64,000 nt of DNA from Methylotenera versatilis 301 (GCF_000093025.1 NC_014207.1:558001-622000), one strand, 5' to 3'; shown: positions 8,693 through 19,109, counted from the first letter of the stretch. Made by a program: numbers and translations. Notes: generated by a model from the letters alone, not told the origin.

Positions 8693-9286
8693 CTAGTTGT
8701 TAGTTGCGTTAGTATTGAGTTTAACTTGGTGTATTACTATTGCTGATTTCGGTACGTCATAGTATTGCCCAACGTTTATAGTAGGAGTAATGCCAATTTC
8801 TCGCACGACATCCATGCCTTTTAATACACGACCGAATACGCAATATCCGATAAGTTCAGGGTCTGGACCTTGATAGTTGAGCTGAACATTGTTTTCAAGA
8901 TTGATAAAAAACTGCGCCGTTGCTGAATCTGGATCGCTAGTTCTAGCCATGGCAATTGTACCAATTTCATTTTTTAGTCCATTAGCCGCTTCATTGCTAA
9001 TAGGTGCGAGTGTTTGCTTTTCAGACATGTCGGCATTAAAGCCACCGCCTTGTATCATAAAATGATTGATGACACGGTGAAAAGTAGTTTCTTTGTAAAA
9101 TCCAGAGTTCACATATTTCAAGAAGTTAGCGACCGTTTTGGGCGCCTTTTCAGGGTATAACTCAACCACAAAATTGCCGCGATTCGTTTCAAATGTGACT
9201 TGAGGATTGGCGGCTATTGCAGACGTACTGAATACTGCAAAGGCTGAAGAAACTGCAAGTATGGCAACAGCATAAAATTTACGCAT
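8693..9286 (-). CDS. ppiA: Periplasmic cyclophilin-type peptidyl-prolyl isomerase
   Basis: This exported cyclophilin assists folding in the periplasm. The 197 residues begin with a clear signal peptide (charged MRK, hydrophobic core, cleavage after STSAIA-A). The mature domain matches its neighbour: [35 protein letters not shown] and YCVFGRVLKGMDVV. The RBS AAGGAAG lies upstream of the ATG. With the downstream cytoplasmic copy it looks like an old tandem duplication with divided compartments. Confidence 0.9.
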   Translation of the reverse strand: MRKFYAVAILAVSSAFAVFSTSAIAANPQVTFETNRGNFVVELYPEKAPKTVANFLKYVNSGFYKETTFHRVINHFMIQGGGFNADMSEKQTLAPISNEAANGLKNEIGTIAMARTSDPDSATAQFFINLENNVQLNYQGPDPELIGYCVFGRVLKGMDVVREIGITPTINVGQYYDVPKSAIVIHQVKLNTNATNN

Positions 9287-9335
9287 AGACTTCCTTAAGG
9301 TTAAAGCAAACGTTAGGGTGAATTAAAATGGCGAG

Positions 9336-10562
9336 TTAAGCCGAACCTTCGTAGATGATTTTCCAAGTATTATCTTCTTGAATCCAGTACTGACGTTTTT
9401 GCATTTTATTGCTCAAAGTTGGACTTTTAAAGTCTTGTGTAAAATCAACGACTACTAATTTCTTATCTGCATCTGGGTAGGCGAACATGCTGATGTTGGA
9501 TAACGCAATATCAACTTTTGGCTTACTTGCTTGCACCGTGAATTTATGATCTGACCATTGCTGGAAGTTAATCCCATCGGTAGAAAAAGCTCGCGAATAG
9601 TGTGAAAGGTATTTAGGCGTGTTTTGTGACTTCCAGTCGCTCAGCCAGCTATTCATCGCTACTTGTAAGGTGTCTTTGTCGGCGCTTGTGTTATCCGCAT
9701 CTATCCACTTTAAGTGATTGGCAATAATCACAGGCGTTTTACCAGTTTGCAGTATCGGAGCAATGGCATTTAAGTCTTGGTTGGTCAATACAACGCAGCC
9801 GTCACTTGCGTTAGGTGGTCGACTGTAGGTATTGCTTGGTGTGCCATGCAGCCAAATGCCAGAACCACTTCTGTTGTGTTGCATATCCCACTCGTTAGGG
9901 TAGTTCAGAGGATAAGCACCATTGCCATACATATCAGCCAGTGGCTTGGTTAATTTTTGGCTGGCAAAATAAACACCAATCGGAGTGCGTTTGTCGCCTT
10001 CTGTTTGCTTACCAACACCATTTTTGCCTACCGTTACATAATAGTCGGCAACATAACTCAAATTGCCACCGTTATTTTTATACAAATATAAGCGTGATTT
10101 GTCAGTATCAACCACAATCAGATGACTTTGTTGGTCATTAGGTGCGAGGAGTAGGTTGGGCAGTTTATCTAAATTTTCATTAGATAGATAACGCTCAATT
10201 CTTACACGCGCTTCAGCTTGCAGATCTTTAACTGCTGCGGCTTGACTCACATTGGCGTTACCAAAAGCCTGCAAATGTTGCGCTTGAGCCATCAGTAAGT
10301 CGCCACGCACGAGGTAGGCTAGTTTGAAGTTAGGAATTTTTTCGATGAGTTCATCAACGGTGTTGAGTGCTTGCTGGTTTTTGCCTTGTGTAATCTCTAG
10401 CAAACTTTTTACCAGTAAATTTTCAGCTATGCCAGTGAGTGACCGTAACTCAGGTTTACGCAATAAATTGCTCAAGCTGTAGCTATTGACCGCCGTCGCA
10501 TTCCACGGCACAAGAGTAATCGCCGCCAATAGTACGTATGTTAAACCTTTATTTAAAGCCAT
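9336..10562 (-). CDS. Secreted L,D-transpeptidase with C-terminal NTF2-like domain
   Basis: This predicted periplasmic YkuD-family L,D-transpeptidase cross-links peptidoglycan or attaches proteins to it. The 408 residues start with a signal peptide (about 1-24). A helical TPR-like region follows (about 45-130), then the YkuD catalytic domain (about 145-285) with IWLHGTPSNTYSRP and the active-site SDGCVVL cysteine. The last 120 residues (from about 295) form an NTF2-like fold of the kind found in Cds6/LdtF-type proteins, with NSWLSDWKSQNTPKYLSHYS and RQYWIQEDNTWKIIYEG. A TPR protein with a similar C-terminal domain lies immediately upstream on the same strand. Confidence 0.87.
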   Translation of the reverse strand: MALNKGLTYVLLAAITLVPWNATAVNSYSLSNLLRKPELRSLTGIAENLLVKSLLEITQGKNQQALNTVDELIEKIPNFKLAYLVRGDLLMAQAQHLQAFGNANVSQAAAVKDLQAEARVRIERYLSNENLDKLPNLLLAPNDQQSHLIVVDTDKSRLYLYKNNGGNLSYVADYYVTVGKNGVGKQTEGDKRTPIGVYFASQKLTKPLADMYGNGAYPLNYPNEWDMQHNRSGSGIWLHGTPSNTYSRPPNASDGCVVLTNQDLNAIAPILQTGKTPVIIANHLKWIDADNTSADKDTLQVAMNSWLSDWKSQNTPKYLSHYSRAFSTDGINFQQWSDHKFTVQASKPKVDIALSNISMFAYPDADKKLVVVDFTQDFKSPTLSNKMQKRQYWIQEDNTWKIIYEGSA

Positions 10563-10618
10563 TTCTCAACAAATTACCTTATAAAACTGCAATGAAGTAA
10601 CATCTGCAAAAGCCAAAC

Positions 10619-10649
10619 AAAGTTGCCGTCAATAATGACATGCAACTTT
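10619..10649 (-). terminator. Long hairpin between TPR and L,D-transpeptidase genes
   Basis: AAAGTTGC (10619-10626) pairs with GCAACTTT (10642-10649), and the interior GTCA/TGAC adds four more pairs. Read on the minus strand it follows the TPR gene stop by about 28 nt and is trailed by a T-rich stretch. It is probably a terminator or partial attenuator before the transpeptidase gene. Confidence 0.45.
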
Positions 10650-10677
10650 ATTATTGAAGCTAGTGAACTAGTAAGTT

Positions 10678-11724
10678 TTAGTTGCCAGCAATTTCTTGCT
10701 CAATGAACCAGTTGTTACCTTGCTTTTTCATCATCAGTGTTTTGGTGGTGAAAATTGGTTTAGAGTCAGCACGATATGACTGTTTGAAGCGTACTTTAGC
10801 GCTATTTTCCTCTGTAGAAGTAATGTTGATGTTAGATACATCAACATTGATTTTAGCCGGTCTAGTGATGCGTTCACGTCGTTGTTGCTCCCAAGCTTTG
10901 CGGCTTTCACCTTTTGCTGGTTGGAAGCTTGCGCCGTAACTTGCAAAGTACTGGTCAAGATTCTTTGTTGACCATGCTTGCGCCCAGTTGTTCACAGCCG
11001 AAGTAATGTCAGCATCGTTATTTTTTGCAGGCTCAACATTTTTAGTCGATTCTACTTTAGCAGGTTCAACACTTGTTTTTGTCGAAGTAGTTGTTACTTT
11101 TTTTACGTCAGCAGTTTTTGTATCTGCTGGGCGTATAGGGTTCGCTACTTTAGTATCTACTTTAGCAGGCTCTTTAGAGGCTAATGTGGTTTTGTTACCT
11201 GTGCCAAACAAGTCTTTGATCATTGATAACTTGCCTTCTGCGCGGGTGTTGCTTGTATCTAGTTGCAGTGCTTTGTCGTAAGCTTCAGAAGCCATACGTG
11301 CATAAATATCACCTAAATTTTCATGTGCTGTGGCATAGCTTGGATGAGTTTTTATTGCAGTTTCAAGTGCTTTTCTAGCTTTATCGAATTGACCTTGGTC
11401 AGCGTAAAGTACCGCTAAATTGTTATATGGCTCAGGTAAATTAGGGAATTTTTCAGTCACATCAGTAAATGTGCGAATCGCTTCATCACGACGGCCTTGC
11501 TCTGCAAGTAATACGCCTTTCATGAACATTGCTTGTGCATTTTTTGGGTTAGCAACAATATAGGTGTTCAAGCGGTCAATGGCAACAGCAGATTGGCCTT
11601 GATCCGCAAGTTGTGAAATGTCTTTAAGCTCGTCTGCGTGTGCCGCAGGCGCTAATAAACTCACGGCAACTACCAAGAAAGACCGTGCGATTAAAGCGTT
11701 TAGCAAAGAAATATATTTATTCAT
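10678..11724 (-). CDS. Secreted TPR protein with C-terminal NTF2-like domain
   Basis: This exported 348-residue protein has a signal peptide (about 1-30, ending AAHA-D). Four or so TPR units follow (about 33-175), with repeats such as NAQAMFMKGVLLAEQGRRDEA and PEPYNNLAVLYADQGQFDKA. A Lys/Thr/Pro-rich linker with recurring EPAKV-type segments (about 180-240) leads to a C-terminal domain from NNWAQAWSTKNLDQYFASYG to FKQSYRAD and WFIEQEIAGN. That domain resembles the NTF2-like (Cds6-type) end of the neighbouring transpeptidase. It may be a periplasmic scaffold for the transpeptidase; this is inference from the shared domain and adjacency. No catalytic motif is seen. Confidence 0.83.
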   Translation of the reverse strand: MNKYISLLNALIARSFLVVAVSLLAPAAHADELKDISQLADQGQSAVAIDRLNTYIVANPKNAQAMFMKGVLLAEQGRRDEAIRTFTDVTEKFPNLPEPYNNLAVLYADQGQFDKARKALETAIKTHPSYATAHENLGDIYARMASEAYDKALQLDTSNTRAEGKLSMIKDLFGTGNKTTLASKEPAKVDTKVANPIRPADTKTADVKKVTTTSTKTSVEPAKVESTKNVEPAKNNDADITSAVNNWAQAWSTKNLDQYFASYGASFQPAKGESRKAWEQQRRERITRPAKINVDVSNINITSTEENSAKVRFKQSYRADSKPIFTTKTLMMKKQGNNWFIEQEIAGN

Positions 11725-11899
11725 TGTGATATACTTTTTCTAGTTAAATGACAAAGCGTAATTCTATCAATAGCCTAGCTAACATCCAATAGCTCATTTG
11801 AGATTATTACCATATATTTAGCAAAAACTTCTAAATCATTCATTTACTTAACTACCATTCATTAACAATTTCCTTTAATTCTCGTTTAACCATCAGATT

Positions 11900-13309
11900 A
11901 TGCTAAAAATTTACAATACGCTCGCTCGTGAAAAACAAACCTTCACGCCAATTGTCGCTGGAAAAGTGAGTATGTATGTCTGTGGTATGACCGTTTATGA
12001 CTATTGCCATTTGGGTCATGCCCGCGTCATGGTGGTGTTCGATATGGTCAGCCGCTGGTTGCGCAGTTCTGGCTATGCCGTGACCTATGTACGCAATATC
12101 ACAGATATTGATGACAAGATTATTAAACGCGCTAATGAGAATGGTGAAACGATAGGTCAACTCACCCAGCGTTTTATTGAAGCAATGGATGAAGACTCCG
12201 CAAAACTAGGCATCATTCGCCCTGATATTGAGCCGAAAGCCACTGAATTCATCGATGGCATGATACAAATGATTTCAGCCTTGATTGAAAAAGGCTTTGC
12301 CTACGTTGCTGCGAATGGTGACGTATTCTATTCAGTAAACAACTTTGAAGGCTATGGCAAGCTATCAGGCAAGTCACTTGAGGACTTGCGCGCAGGTGAG
12401 CGTGTCGAAGTGGATACGCATAAAAAAGATCCTATGGATTTCGTATTGTGGAAATCTGTGAAGCCAAACGAACCAAGCTGGGATTCGCCTTTTGGCGGAC
12501 CTAACGGCGGAAAAGGCCGTCCGGGTTGGCACATTGAGTGTTCTGCGATGAGTTCGCATCACCTAGGTGAGCATTTTGATATTCATGGCGGCGGTCAAGA
12601 CTTGCAATTTCCGCATCATGAAAATGAAATTGCACAATCAGAAGCCGCTCACAGCCATAATGGTGAACCTTGTCAAATGGTCAATTACTGGATGCATAAC
12701 GGTTTTGTGCGGGTGGATGACGAAAAAATGTCTAAATCTTTAGGCAACTTTTTCACCATTCGTACCGTGTTGGAAAAATACGATGCTGAAGTCGTTAGAT
12801 TCTTCATTTTGCGCGCTCACTACCGTAGTCCACTTAACTATTCTGACCAGCACTTAGATGACGCAAAATTAGCGCTCACACGCTTGTATACTTCATTACG
12901 TGGACACGTAGTTGCCGATGTTGCGATTGATTGGCAGCAGCCTCATTCAGCACGCTTTAAGGAGGCGATGGATGATGACTTCAATACGCCAGAGGCGATG
13001 GCAGTATTATTTGATTTGGCGAATGAAGTGAATAAAACTAAATCATTAGAAGTTGCTGCCTTACTCAAAAGCTTAGCTGGCGTTTTGGGTCTATTGCAAC
13101 GTGATGCGGATGCGTTTTTGCAAGGCGATGTGGCAGCACAATTGGCAGGTACAGAGCTTAAAATTGACATTGATCAACTGGTGATTCAGCGTAATGAAGC
13201 CAAAAAAACTAAAAACTTCGCAGAAGCTGACCGAATCCGCAAAGAGCTTGCCGATGCTGGGATCGTACTAGAAGACACTGCATTAGGTACTACTTGGCGT
13301 AAGGGGTAA
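11900..13309 (+). CDS. cysS: Cysteinyl-tRNA synthetase
   Basis: This class I synthetase charges tRNA-Cys. The 469 residues contain [15 protein letters not shown] (zinc-ligand Cys plus the HIGH-type motif), the second zinc-site segment WHIECSAMS with [13 protein letters not shown], and [13 protein letters not shown] (KMSKS). The C-terminal DALR-type helical and anticodon-binding region ends in [19 protein letters not shown]. Length and motifs are standard. It starts a plus-strand run with the glycosyltransferase-like gene only 9 nt downstream. Confidence 0.96.
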   Translation: MLKIYNTLAREKQTFTPIVAGKVSMYVCGMTVYDYCHLGHARVMVVFDMVSRWLRSSGYAVTYVRNITDIDDKIIKRANENGETIGQLTQRFIEAMDEDSAKLGIIRPDIEPKATEFIDGMIQMISALIEKGFAYVAANGDVFYSVNNFEGYGKLSGKSLEDLRAGERVEVDTHKKDPMDFVLWKSVKPNEPSWDSPFGGPNGGKGRPGWHIECSAMSSHHLGEHFDIHGGGQDLQFPHHENEIAQSEAAHSHNGEPCQMVNYWMHNGFVRVDDEKMSKSLGNFFTIRTVLEKYDAEVVRFFILRAHYRSPLNYSDQHLDDAKLALTRLYTSLRGHVVADVAIDWQQPHSARFKEAMDDDFNTPEAMAVLFDLANEVNKTKSLEVAALLKSLAGVLGLLQRDADAFLQGDVAAQLAGTELKIDIDQLVIQRNEAKKTKNFAEADRIRKELADAGIVLEDTALGTTWRKG

Positions 13310-13318
13310 GTTCCGATT

Positions 13319-15022
13319 TTGTCCGATAATCAAACATTAACGCAGTTGCCACATGACGATATTGTGATGGCGCTGATTGAATTGTTTATGACTGGGCAGT
13401 ATTTAGCACTAGAGCAACAGTTACTTGCATTATTGGATATTCATCCACACTGGTTAATCGGCTGGAAAATGCTGAGCGACACCTACATGGTGCAAAAGAA
13501 AGATGCTACGCACGCCGCATATCAAGCCTTGCAGCTAAATCAACTCGATCCGCAAGAGCATTGCTATTACGGATTAGCATTAAAAACTCAACATGATTTA
13601 ATAGGTGCGGCTCAAGCTTTTGAGCGTGCAATTGAGTTAAAGCCAGATTATGTAGCAGCCATCAATAATCTAGGCATCGTTAAAAAAGATTTGGGTGATA
13701 TTGAACAAGGTATCGCATGCTTTCAGCAGGCTTTGCAGTTAAAGCCGTCTTTTGCTAGCTGCTTTAGCAACTTGCTGTTTTGCTTAAGCCATGATGATGC
13801 AAGTACAGCCGAAATCCTATGGCAAAGACATTGCCAATTTGCGCAATATTATGAGAGCGCAACTAAAGCGAACATCAAAAAACATACTAATTTAAAAGCT
13901 CAAGGTAGAACGCTTAATATTGGATTTGTGTCAGCAGATTTACGTGAACATTCACTGAGTAACTTTTTTGAACCATTACTACCTTACTTACAGAAAAATC
14001 CTGAGCTCAATTTGTATGCCTATGCCGCAACCGCCATCGAAGATGCGACTAGTGAACGGCTAAAAGTTTATTTTAAGCAATGGCAAGTGGTCGATCAGAT
14101 GAATGATGAAGACTTAGCCAATAAGATTCGCCGTGACGCAATTGATATTTTGGTGGATTTAGACGGACACACCTCAGGCAACCGACTCACTATGTTTGCA
14201 CTTAAACCTGCGCCGATCCAAGTGAGTTGGCTGGGTTATCTAGCTACCACAGGGCTAAATAACATGGATTATTATTTAGGTGACGAATATCTGCTTCCAC
14301 AAGGGCTGCTTGATAAACAGTTTACTGAAAAGCTAGTGCAACTACCCATTAACGCGCCATTCTCTCCTGTAGCAGAGTCGCCAGAAGTTAACTCACTTCC
14401 TGCTTTAAATAATGGCTATCTCACATTCGCGTGTTTTAACCGCACCAACAAAATAACACAAAGCACTGTGCAATTATGGAGCTCAGTGCTAGTGCAATTA
14501 CCTACGTCCAAATGCTTGCTGATTGGCGACGCGCAAAGTGGTAATCATCAAAAGATACTCGATTGGTTTAAGCAGTATGGCGTTGATGCTTCTCGCTTAG
14601 TCTGGACGCCTAGAACTTCGATGCAGGGCTATCTCGCTTTGCATCATCAAGTAGATGTTTGTTTAGACACCATGCCTGCTAATGGCGTCACAACCACATG
14701 CTATGCTGCGTGGATGGGGGTGCCTACTTTGTGTATTGCAGGCGATCGAATGATAAGCCGAGGCGCTCAAGCTGTTATGCGCCATTTGAGCTTAGATGAC
14801 TTTGTCGTCGCAGATGCTGCTGCGTATCTTGCAAAAGCCAGTTATTTTGCTGAGAATTTTGTTGAGCTTGCAGACGTTAGGCAGCAATTAAGATCTCGCT
14901 TTAAGCAATCATTATTCAGCCAGCCTGACATCGCAGCTAATGCCTTATACATAGCCTTTAGACAAATGTGGAAACGCTGGTGTGCCGGTAAACAAGCTAA
15001 AGCTTTTGTTGTTCGTTCATAA
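13319..15022 (+). CDS. TPR / O-GlcNAc-transferase-like (SPINDLY-type) protein
   Basis: This predicted GT41-family glycosyltransferase may modify cytoplasmic proteins with a sugar. The 567 residues comprise an N-terminal TPR region (about 30-160; for example LGIVKKDLGDIEQGIACFQQAL) and a C-terminal catalytic region (about 190-555). The catalytic region has the family hallmarks NIGFVSADLREHSLSNFFEP, VDLDGHTSGNRL, PIQVSWLGYLATTGLNNMDY, FACFNRTNKIT and PANGVTTTCYAAWMGVPT. The first in-frame start is TTG at 13319, close to a purine-rich AAGGGG; GTG 13364 or ATG 13367 are alternatives. It follows cysS by 9 nt. The target is unknown. Confidence 0.83.
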   Translation: MSDNQTLTQLPHDDIVMALIELFMTGQYLALEQQLLALLDIHPHWLIGWKMLSDTYMVQKKDATHAAYQALQLNQLDPQEHCYYGLALKTQHDLIGAAQAFERAIELKPDYVAAINNLGIVKKDLGDIEQGIACFQQALQLKPSFASCFSNLLFCLSHDDASTAEILWQRHCQFAQYYESATKANIKKHTNLKAQGRTLNIGFVSADLREHSLSNFFEPLLPYLQKNPELNLYAYAATAIEDATSERLKVYFKQWQVVDQMNDEDLANKIRRDAIDILVDLDGHTSGNRLTMFALKPAPIQVSWLGYLATTGLNNMDYYLGDEYLLPQGLLDKQFTEKLVQLPINAPFSPVAESPEVNSLPALNNGYLTFACFNRTNKITQSTVQLWSSVLVQLPTSKCLLIGDAQSGNHQKILDWFKQYGVDASRLVWTPRTSMQGYLALHHQVDVCLDTMPANGVTTTCYAAWMGVPTLCIAGDRMISRGAQAVMRHLSLDDFVVADAAAYLAKASYFAENFVELADVRQQLRSRFKQSLFSQPDIAANALYIAFRQMWKRWCAGKQAKAFVVRS

Positions 15023-15221
15023 CTCCTCGGCAAAGCAGTCGCTAATTTCTACATTAGTGTTGTGCTTTACACAATGGCATTTGGTTGGCGTAGTGATGAA
15101 TGTTAATATTGAAATATATTGATTGACTCATTCATTCTCAACGCGTTGCTTTTAAATAAATCAGGTGCCACGCTTTGCATCTGAATACGCCGTTGTTTCT
15201 GGATTACCGTAAAGGTTATTG

Positions 15222-16874
15222 ATGATGGGTAATATAGTGAAAGATTCGTTTTCTGAGCGCCTTGCAGCGATGAATAGTCACTGGAAGCGATATCTGCTGG
15301 AAGGTAAGTTTGAACAGTCTATTGAGTTCATCGTGGCGGTTAATAGTTTGGTGGATAGCTTCAATCGGTTGCGTATGTCTGGTTTAGTACGTTTGTGCGA
15401 AGGGCTTGAAAATGATGCTTTCGCCAAACTGTCTACTGAGAGTGCGCACCCAATTTCAGGTGGCGATCAAGAAAGCATACAAAAGAAAATTGACGTGTTA
15501 AATAGCACAGTTGAGTCTATGTTTTTATCACAAGAGGCATGCCGCCATCAGGATGGATGGCGTACTAAGGTGCATATTGATGCTAGGGGCGATCAATGGA
15601 TAAAACCACGCAATGTCTTAGTGGTGGCTGATAACCATGGTTTTGACGTTGCGAATGAACTCAAAACACAATTGTCTTTTTTTGGATTTAAGATTGAAAT
15701 TGTCGCTTGGGAAGACCAGCCTGCAATCAACAATACGCCTTTAGCGGTTATTTTTATGGGCGTTAATGTCGATGCGACTGAGCAGCAACTCGCAGTTATC
15801 GCTCACTTACACCAACAGTTTTTCTCTAGCCAGATGCTGTACTTGGGCGAGCCATTAAAGCCTGAATCGATTGTTAAGTTGATGCGTGCTGGAGTGGACG
15901 CGACTATCCCCATTAAAAACCACTCCACCATGGTACTCAGTCGTATCTTAGATTTAGTACAAACTGCCCCACAAGAAAAAAGCCACGTGCTGGTCGTTGA
16001 GGACTCTAGAGTGGCTTTAGCTTCGATAGAGAGAACGCTGGCTCAGTATGATATTGATACTTTTTCTATCAATAGCCCAGATAAGTTATTTGATGCACTT
16101 GAGGTGTACAGGCCAGATTTGATCCTGATGGATATGCACATGCCAAAATTCAATGGTGTGGAAGCTACGCGGGTGCTACGTCAAACAGAGGCTTATGCGA
16201 CAATTCCTATTGTGTATTTATCCGCGGATTCTGAAGTCAGTATGCAAGTTGAGGCGCTTAGGTTAGGTGGCGACCAGTTTTTAATGAAGCCGTTTAACCC
16301 AGTGCTATTAGCCGCAGTGGTAGAAGCTAAAATTTCACGCTTTCGCGAGATGCAGCGTTCTACACAAATGGACGGTTTAACAGGTTTGCTTAACCATGCA
16401 AGTTCCAAGACTAAATTGGCCGCGATGTTGCGTGATTTACCGCTAGGCCAGGAAATGGCGATAGTCATGCTCGATATTGACCATTTTAAATCCATCAATG
16501 ACGCCTATGGGCATCCCGTAGGTGATTTGGTGATACGCACCTTAGCTTATTTACTCAAAGGGCGTTTGCGCTCAATTGACCTGATTGGGCGCTATGGCGG
16601 AGAAGAATATATTGTTGGTTTGCCAGGCGTTGATGCCAGCCAAGCTGCAGTCATTATTGACAAGATTAGGCAAGATTTTGCACGCTTCACACATCACTAT
16701 GCTGGCGGCGTCATTCACGCTACATTTAGTGCAGGAACAGCTTCTTATCCTGACCTAGGCAGTGTTTTTGAGATTATTGAAGCTGCAGACAATGCATTGT
16801 TGCAAGCCAAGCGCTTAGGTCGGAATCGCGTAGAGCAATATCAGTCTGAATCACAAGAAGCTGTTGGGCTTTGA
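15222..16874 (+). CDS. Receiver-domain diguanylate cyclase
   Basis: This predicted phospho-regulated c-di-GMP synthase has about 550 residues. An N-terminal helical region (about 1-125) is followed by a degenerate receiver-like segment (about 130-250). A true receiver domain (about 260-380) has VLVVEDSRV, the acceptor Asp in LILMDMHMP and FLMKPFNP. The C-terminal GGDEF domain (about 390-545) has the catalytic variant RYGGEEYIVG and an RSID inhibitory site five residues before it, so it should be active and product-inhibited. The ATGs at 15222 and 15225 both suit the AAAGG at 15211; a TTG at 15219 is less likely. No histidine kinase gene adjoins it. Confidence 0.87.
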   Translation: MMGNIVKDSFSERLAAMNSHWKRYLLEGKFEQSIEFIVAVNSLVDSFNRLRMSGLVRLCEGLENDAFAKLSTESAHPISGGDQESIQKKIDVLNSTVESMFLSQEACRHQDGWRTKVHIDARGDQWIKPRNVLVVADNHGFDVANELKTQLSFFGFKIEIVAWEDQPAINNTPLAVIFMGVNVDATEQQLAVIAHLHQQFFSSQMLYLGEPLKPESIVKLMRAGVDATIPIKNHSTMVLSRILDLVQTAPQEKSHVLVVEDSRVALASIERTLAQYDIDTFSINSPDKLFDALEVYRPDLILMDMHMPKFNGVEATRVLRQTEAYATIPIVYLSADSEVSMQVEALRLGGDQFLMKPFNPVLLAAVVEAKISRFREMQRSTQMDGLTGLLNHASSKTKLAAMLRDLPLGQEMAIVMLDIDHFKSINDAYGHPVGDLVIRTLAYLLKGRLRSIDLIGRYGGEEYIVGLPGVDASQAAVIIDKIRQDFARFTHHYAGGVIHATFSAGTASYPDLGSVFEIIEAADNALLQAKRLGRNRVEQYQSESQEAVGL

Positions 16875-16979
16875 GTTTCATTCATTAATATTTTATATAC
16901 TCAAAACCCTGCCTGATATATTCAGTACAAACTCACTAATACGTTAAAATATTCAAATCGATCATTATGGAAAATTGCT

Positions 16980-18221
16980 ATGCCCGTTAAATTAAACTCT
17001 CCAGAAGCCGCATCACTCTTGCCAGTTAAAGGCGTTCAATTAGGTTTTGCAGAAGCGCATGTGCGTAAACCAAACCGTAAAGATGTATTAGTGATGACCT
17101 TGGTTGAAGGCAGTAAAGTGGCTGGCGTATTTACCTTGAATCAGTTCTGTGCGGCACCGGTGATTTTGTGTAAAGACTTTCTTGCGCAAAAGTCAGGTAT
17201 TCGCGCTTTGTTAGTGAATACAGGCAACGCAAATGCAGGTACTGGTGAAGAAGGCTTGAATCGTGCCAAACAAACTTGTGTAGCATTAGCCGGATTATTA
17301 AATTTGCAGGCTAACCAAATATTACCATTCTCAACAGGCGTAATTTTAGAGCCATTACCCGTCGATAAAGTCATTGCAGGCTTGCCCGCGGCGATAGCAA
17401 ACCTAAAAGAAGATAATTGGTTGAATGCGGCTGAAGCGATTATGACGACGGATATCGTTGCCAAAGGTACATCGCGTCAAATTCAGCTTGGCGGCAAAAC
17501 TGTCACCATTACTGGCATCAGCAAGGGTTCTGGCATGATTCACCCTAACATGGCGACTATGTTGGGTTATATTGCCACCGATGCTGCTGTGAGCCAGTCT
17601 GCGCTAGAAAGCATTATTCAATATGCTGTGAATAAATCATTCAACTGTATTACTGTGGATGGTGATACGTCGACCAATGACAGCTTGATTTTGATGGCAA
17701 CTAATCTAGCTGGTAATACAGAAATTAACGAAGACGATGTTAAAAGTGCTAGTGCAGATTTTATTGCTCTGCGTGATGCGATGACAGATGTGGCGATTGA
17801 GTTAGCTCAAGCCATCGTGCGTGATGGAGAAGGCGCAACTAAATTTATGACCGTTAAAATTGAAGGCGGTCGCGACGAAGCTGAGTGTCGTAAAGTGGCT
17901 TATGCCATTGCCCACTCACCATTGATTAAAACTGCGTTTTTCGCATCTGACCCAAATTTAGGCCGTATCTTGGCTGCGATTGGCTACGCAGGTGTCGATA
18001 AGCTTGACGTCAACGCACTAAAGCTTTATCTAGGCGATGTGTTAGTGGCTGAGAATGGCGGCAGAGCTGCGGCTTACCTAGAAGAGCAAGGTTCAGCTGT
18101 CATGAAAGAGCCTGAAATTTTAGTACGTGTAGATTTAGCACGTGGCGATGCTTCATGCACAGTTTGGACATGTGATTTTAGCTATGACTACGTCAAAATC
18201 AATGCTGACTATAGGTCTTAA
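16980..18221 (+). CDS. argJ: Bifunctional ornithine acetyltransferase / N-acetylglutamate synthase
   Basis: ArgJ transfers acetyl groups from N-acetylornithine to glutamate in arginine synthesis. The 413-residue precursor shows [16 protein letters not shown], the self-cleavage region [21 protein letters not shown] with the nucleophilic Thr after MA, and [11 protein letters not shown]. The C-terminal [20 protein letters not shown] ending is typical. Length is normal. The stop codon abuts the ATG of the following ATPase gene directly (TAAATG), so the two are almost certainly cotranscribed. Confidence 0.95.
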   Translation: MPVKLNSPEAASLLPVKGVQLGFAEAHVRKPNRKDVLVMTLVEGSKVAGVFTLNQFCAAPVILCKDFLAQKSGIRALLVNTGNANAGTGEEGLNRAKQTCVALAGLLNLQANQILPFSTGVILEPLPVDKVIAGLPAAIANLKEDNWLNAAEAIMTTDIVAKGTSRQIQLGGKTVTITGISKGSGMIHPNMATMLGYIATDAAVSQSALESIIQYAVNKSFNCITVDGDTSTNDSLILMATNLAGNTEINEDDVKSASADFIALRDAMTDVAIELAQAIVRDGEGATKFMTVKIEGGRDEAECRKVAYAIAHSPLIKTAFFASDPNLGRILAAIGYAGVDKLDVNALKLYLGDVLVAENGGRAAAYLEEQGSAVMKEPEILVRVDLARGDASCTVWTCDFSYDYVKINADYRS

Positions 18222-19097
18222 ATGAGCGATTTTAGCCAGTTAATTCAACGCGCAGAAAGCTTATTAGTGCGGTTAGAAGCTTTTATCCCAAGCGCGCCCA
18301 GCGAGCCTGATTGGTCCGCCATCGCATGGCGCTGGCAGCACAATAAAGGACATGGTTATTTGGAAGTGATTCCTCATCCGCACCTTATTCAGTTGGATGA
18401 TTTGCATAATATCGACCAGCAAAAAGCTGAAATTGTCCGTAACACCGCTCAATTTGTTAGAGGCTATACCGCAAACAATGTGTTGCTGACAGGCGCACGC
18501 GGCACAGGTAAATCCTCTATCGTTAAAGCTTTGTTAAGCCAGTTCTCGCAAGATGGACTGCGCATTTTAGAAATAGATAAGCAGGATTTAACGGATTTAC
18601 CGCAAATTACAGCTCTGCTGCGTAACCGTTCTGAGCGATTTATCGTGTTTTGTGATGACTTGTCTTTTGAAGTTGGCGATGCTGGCTATAAAGCGCTAAA
18701 AGTGGTGTTGGATGGCTCGATGGCAGCGACTTCAGATAACATTTTAGTCTATGCCACGTCTAACCGCCGCCACTTGTTACCGGAATTTATGGCAGAGAGC
18801 TTAGAAACACAGCACTTAGGCGGCGAGATTAGACCGGGAGATACCATTGAGGAAAAAACCTCTCTGTCAGACCGATTTGGCATGTGGCTAGCTTTTTACT
18901 CGTTTGATCAAGATGAGTACCTTGCCGTAGCCGCGCAGTGGTTGCGTCATTATGGAACCTCAGTATTTGACGAAGCAGCTCGCACAGCAGCCTTACAATG
19001 GTCGCATACACGCGGCTCGCGTAGTGGTCGAATCGCTTACCAATTCGCACGAGATTACGCGGGTAGAAAACAACTTGCTGCCACGCATTCCGCTTGA
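18222..19097 (+). CDS. DUF815-family AAA+ ATPase
   Basis: This 291-residue cytoplasmic P-loop ATPase of the DUF815 family has an unknown biological role. It has a Walker A GARGTGKSS (about 90-98), a Walker-B-like FIVFCDDLSFE, a sensor-like YATSNRRHLLPE and the family-typical EKTSLSDRFGMWLAFYSFDQ followed by HTRGSRSGRIAYQFARDYAG. It begins immediately after the argJ stop with no intergenic base, which implies translational coupling. The Nudix-ThiE gene starts 12 nt downstream. The call rests on motif recognition. Confidence 0.86.
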   Translation: MSDFSQLIQRAESLLVRLEAFIPSAPSEPDWSAIAWRWQHNKGHGYLEVIPHPHLIQLDDLHNIDQQKAEIVRNTAQFVRGYTANNVLLTGARGTGKSSIVKALLSQFSQDGLRILEIDKQDLTDLPQITALLRNRSERFIVFCDDLSFEVGDAGYKALKVVLDGSMAATSDNILVYATSNRRHLLPEFMAESLETQHLGGEIRPGDTIEEKTSLSDRFGMWLAFYSFDQDEYLAVAAQWLRHYGTSVFDEAARTAALQWSHTRGSRSGRIAYQFARDYAGRKQLAATHSA

Positions 19098-19109
19098 TAC
19101 TTTAAACGC

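Noticed and set aside
10978-11281. Plus-strand frames opposite the linker of the TPR protein.
   Set aside because: They reflect the repetitive Lys/Thr/Ala codons of the minus-strand linker, not a second gene.
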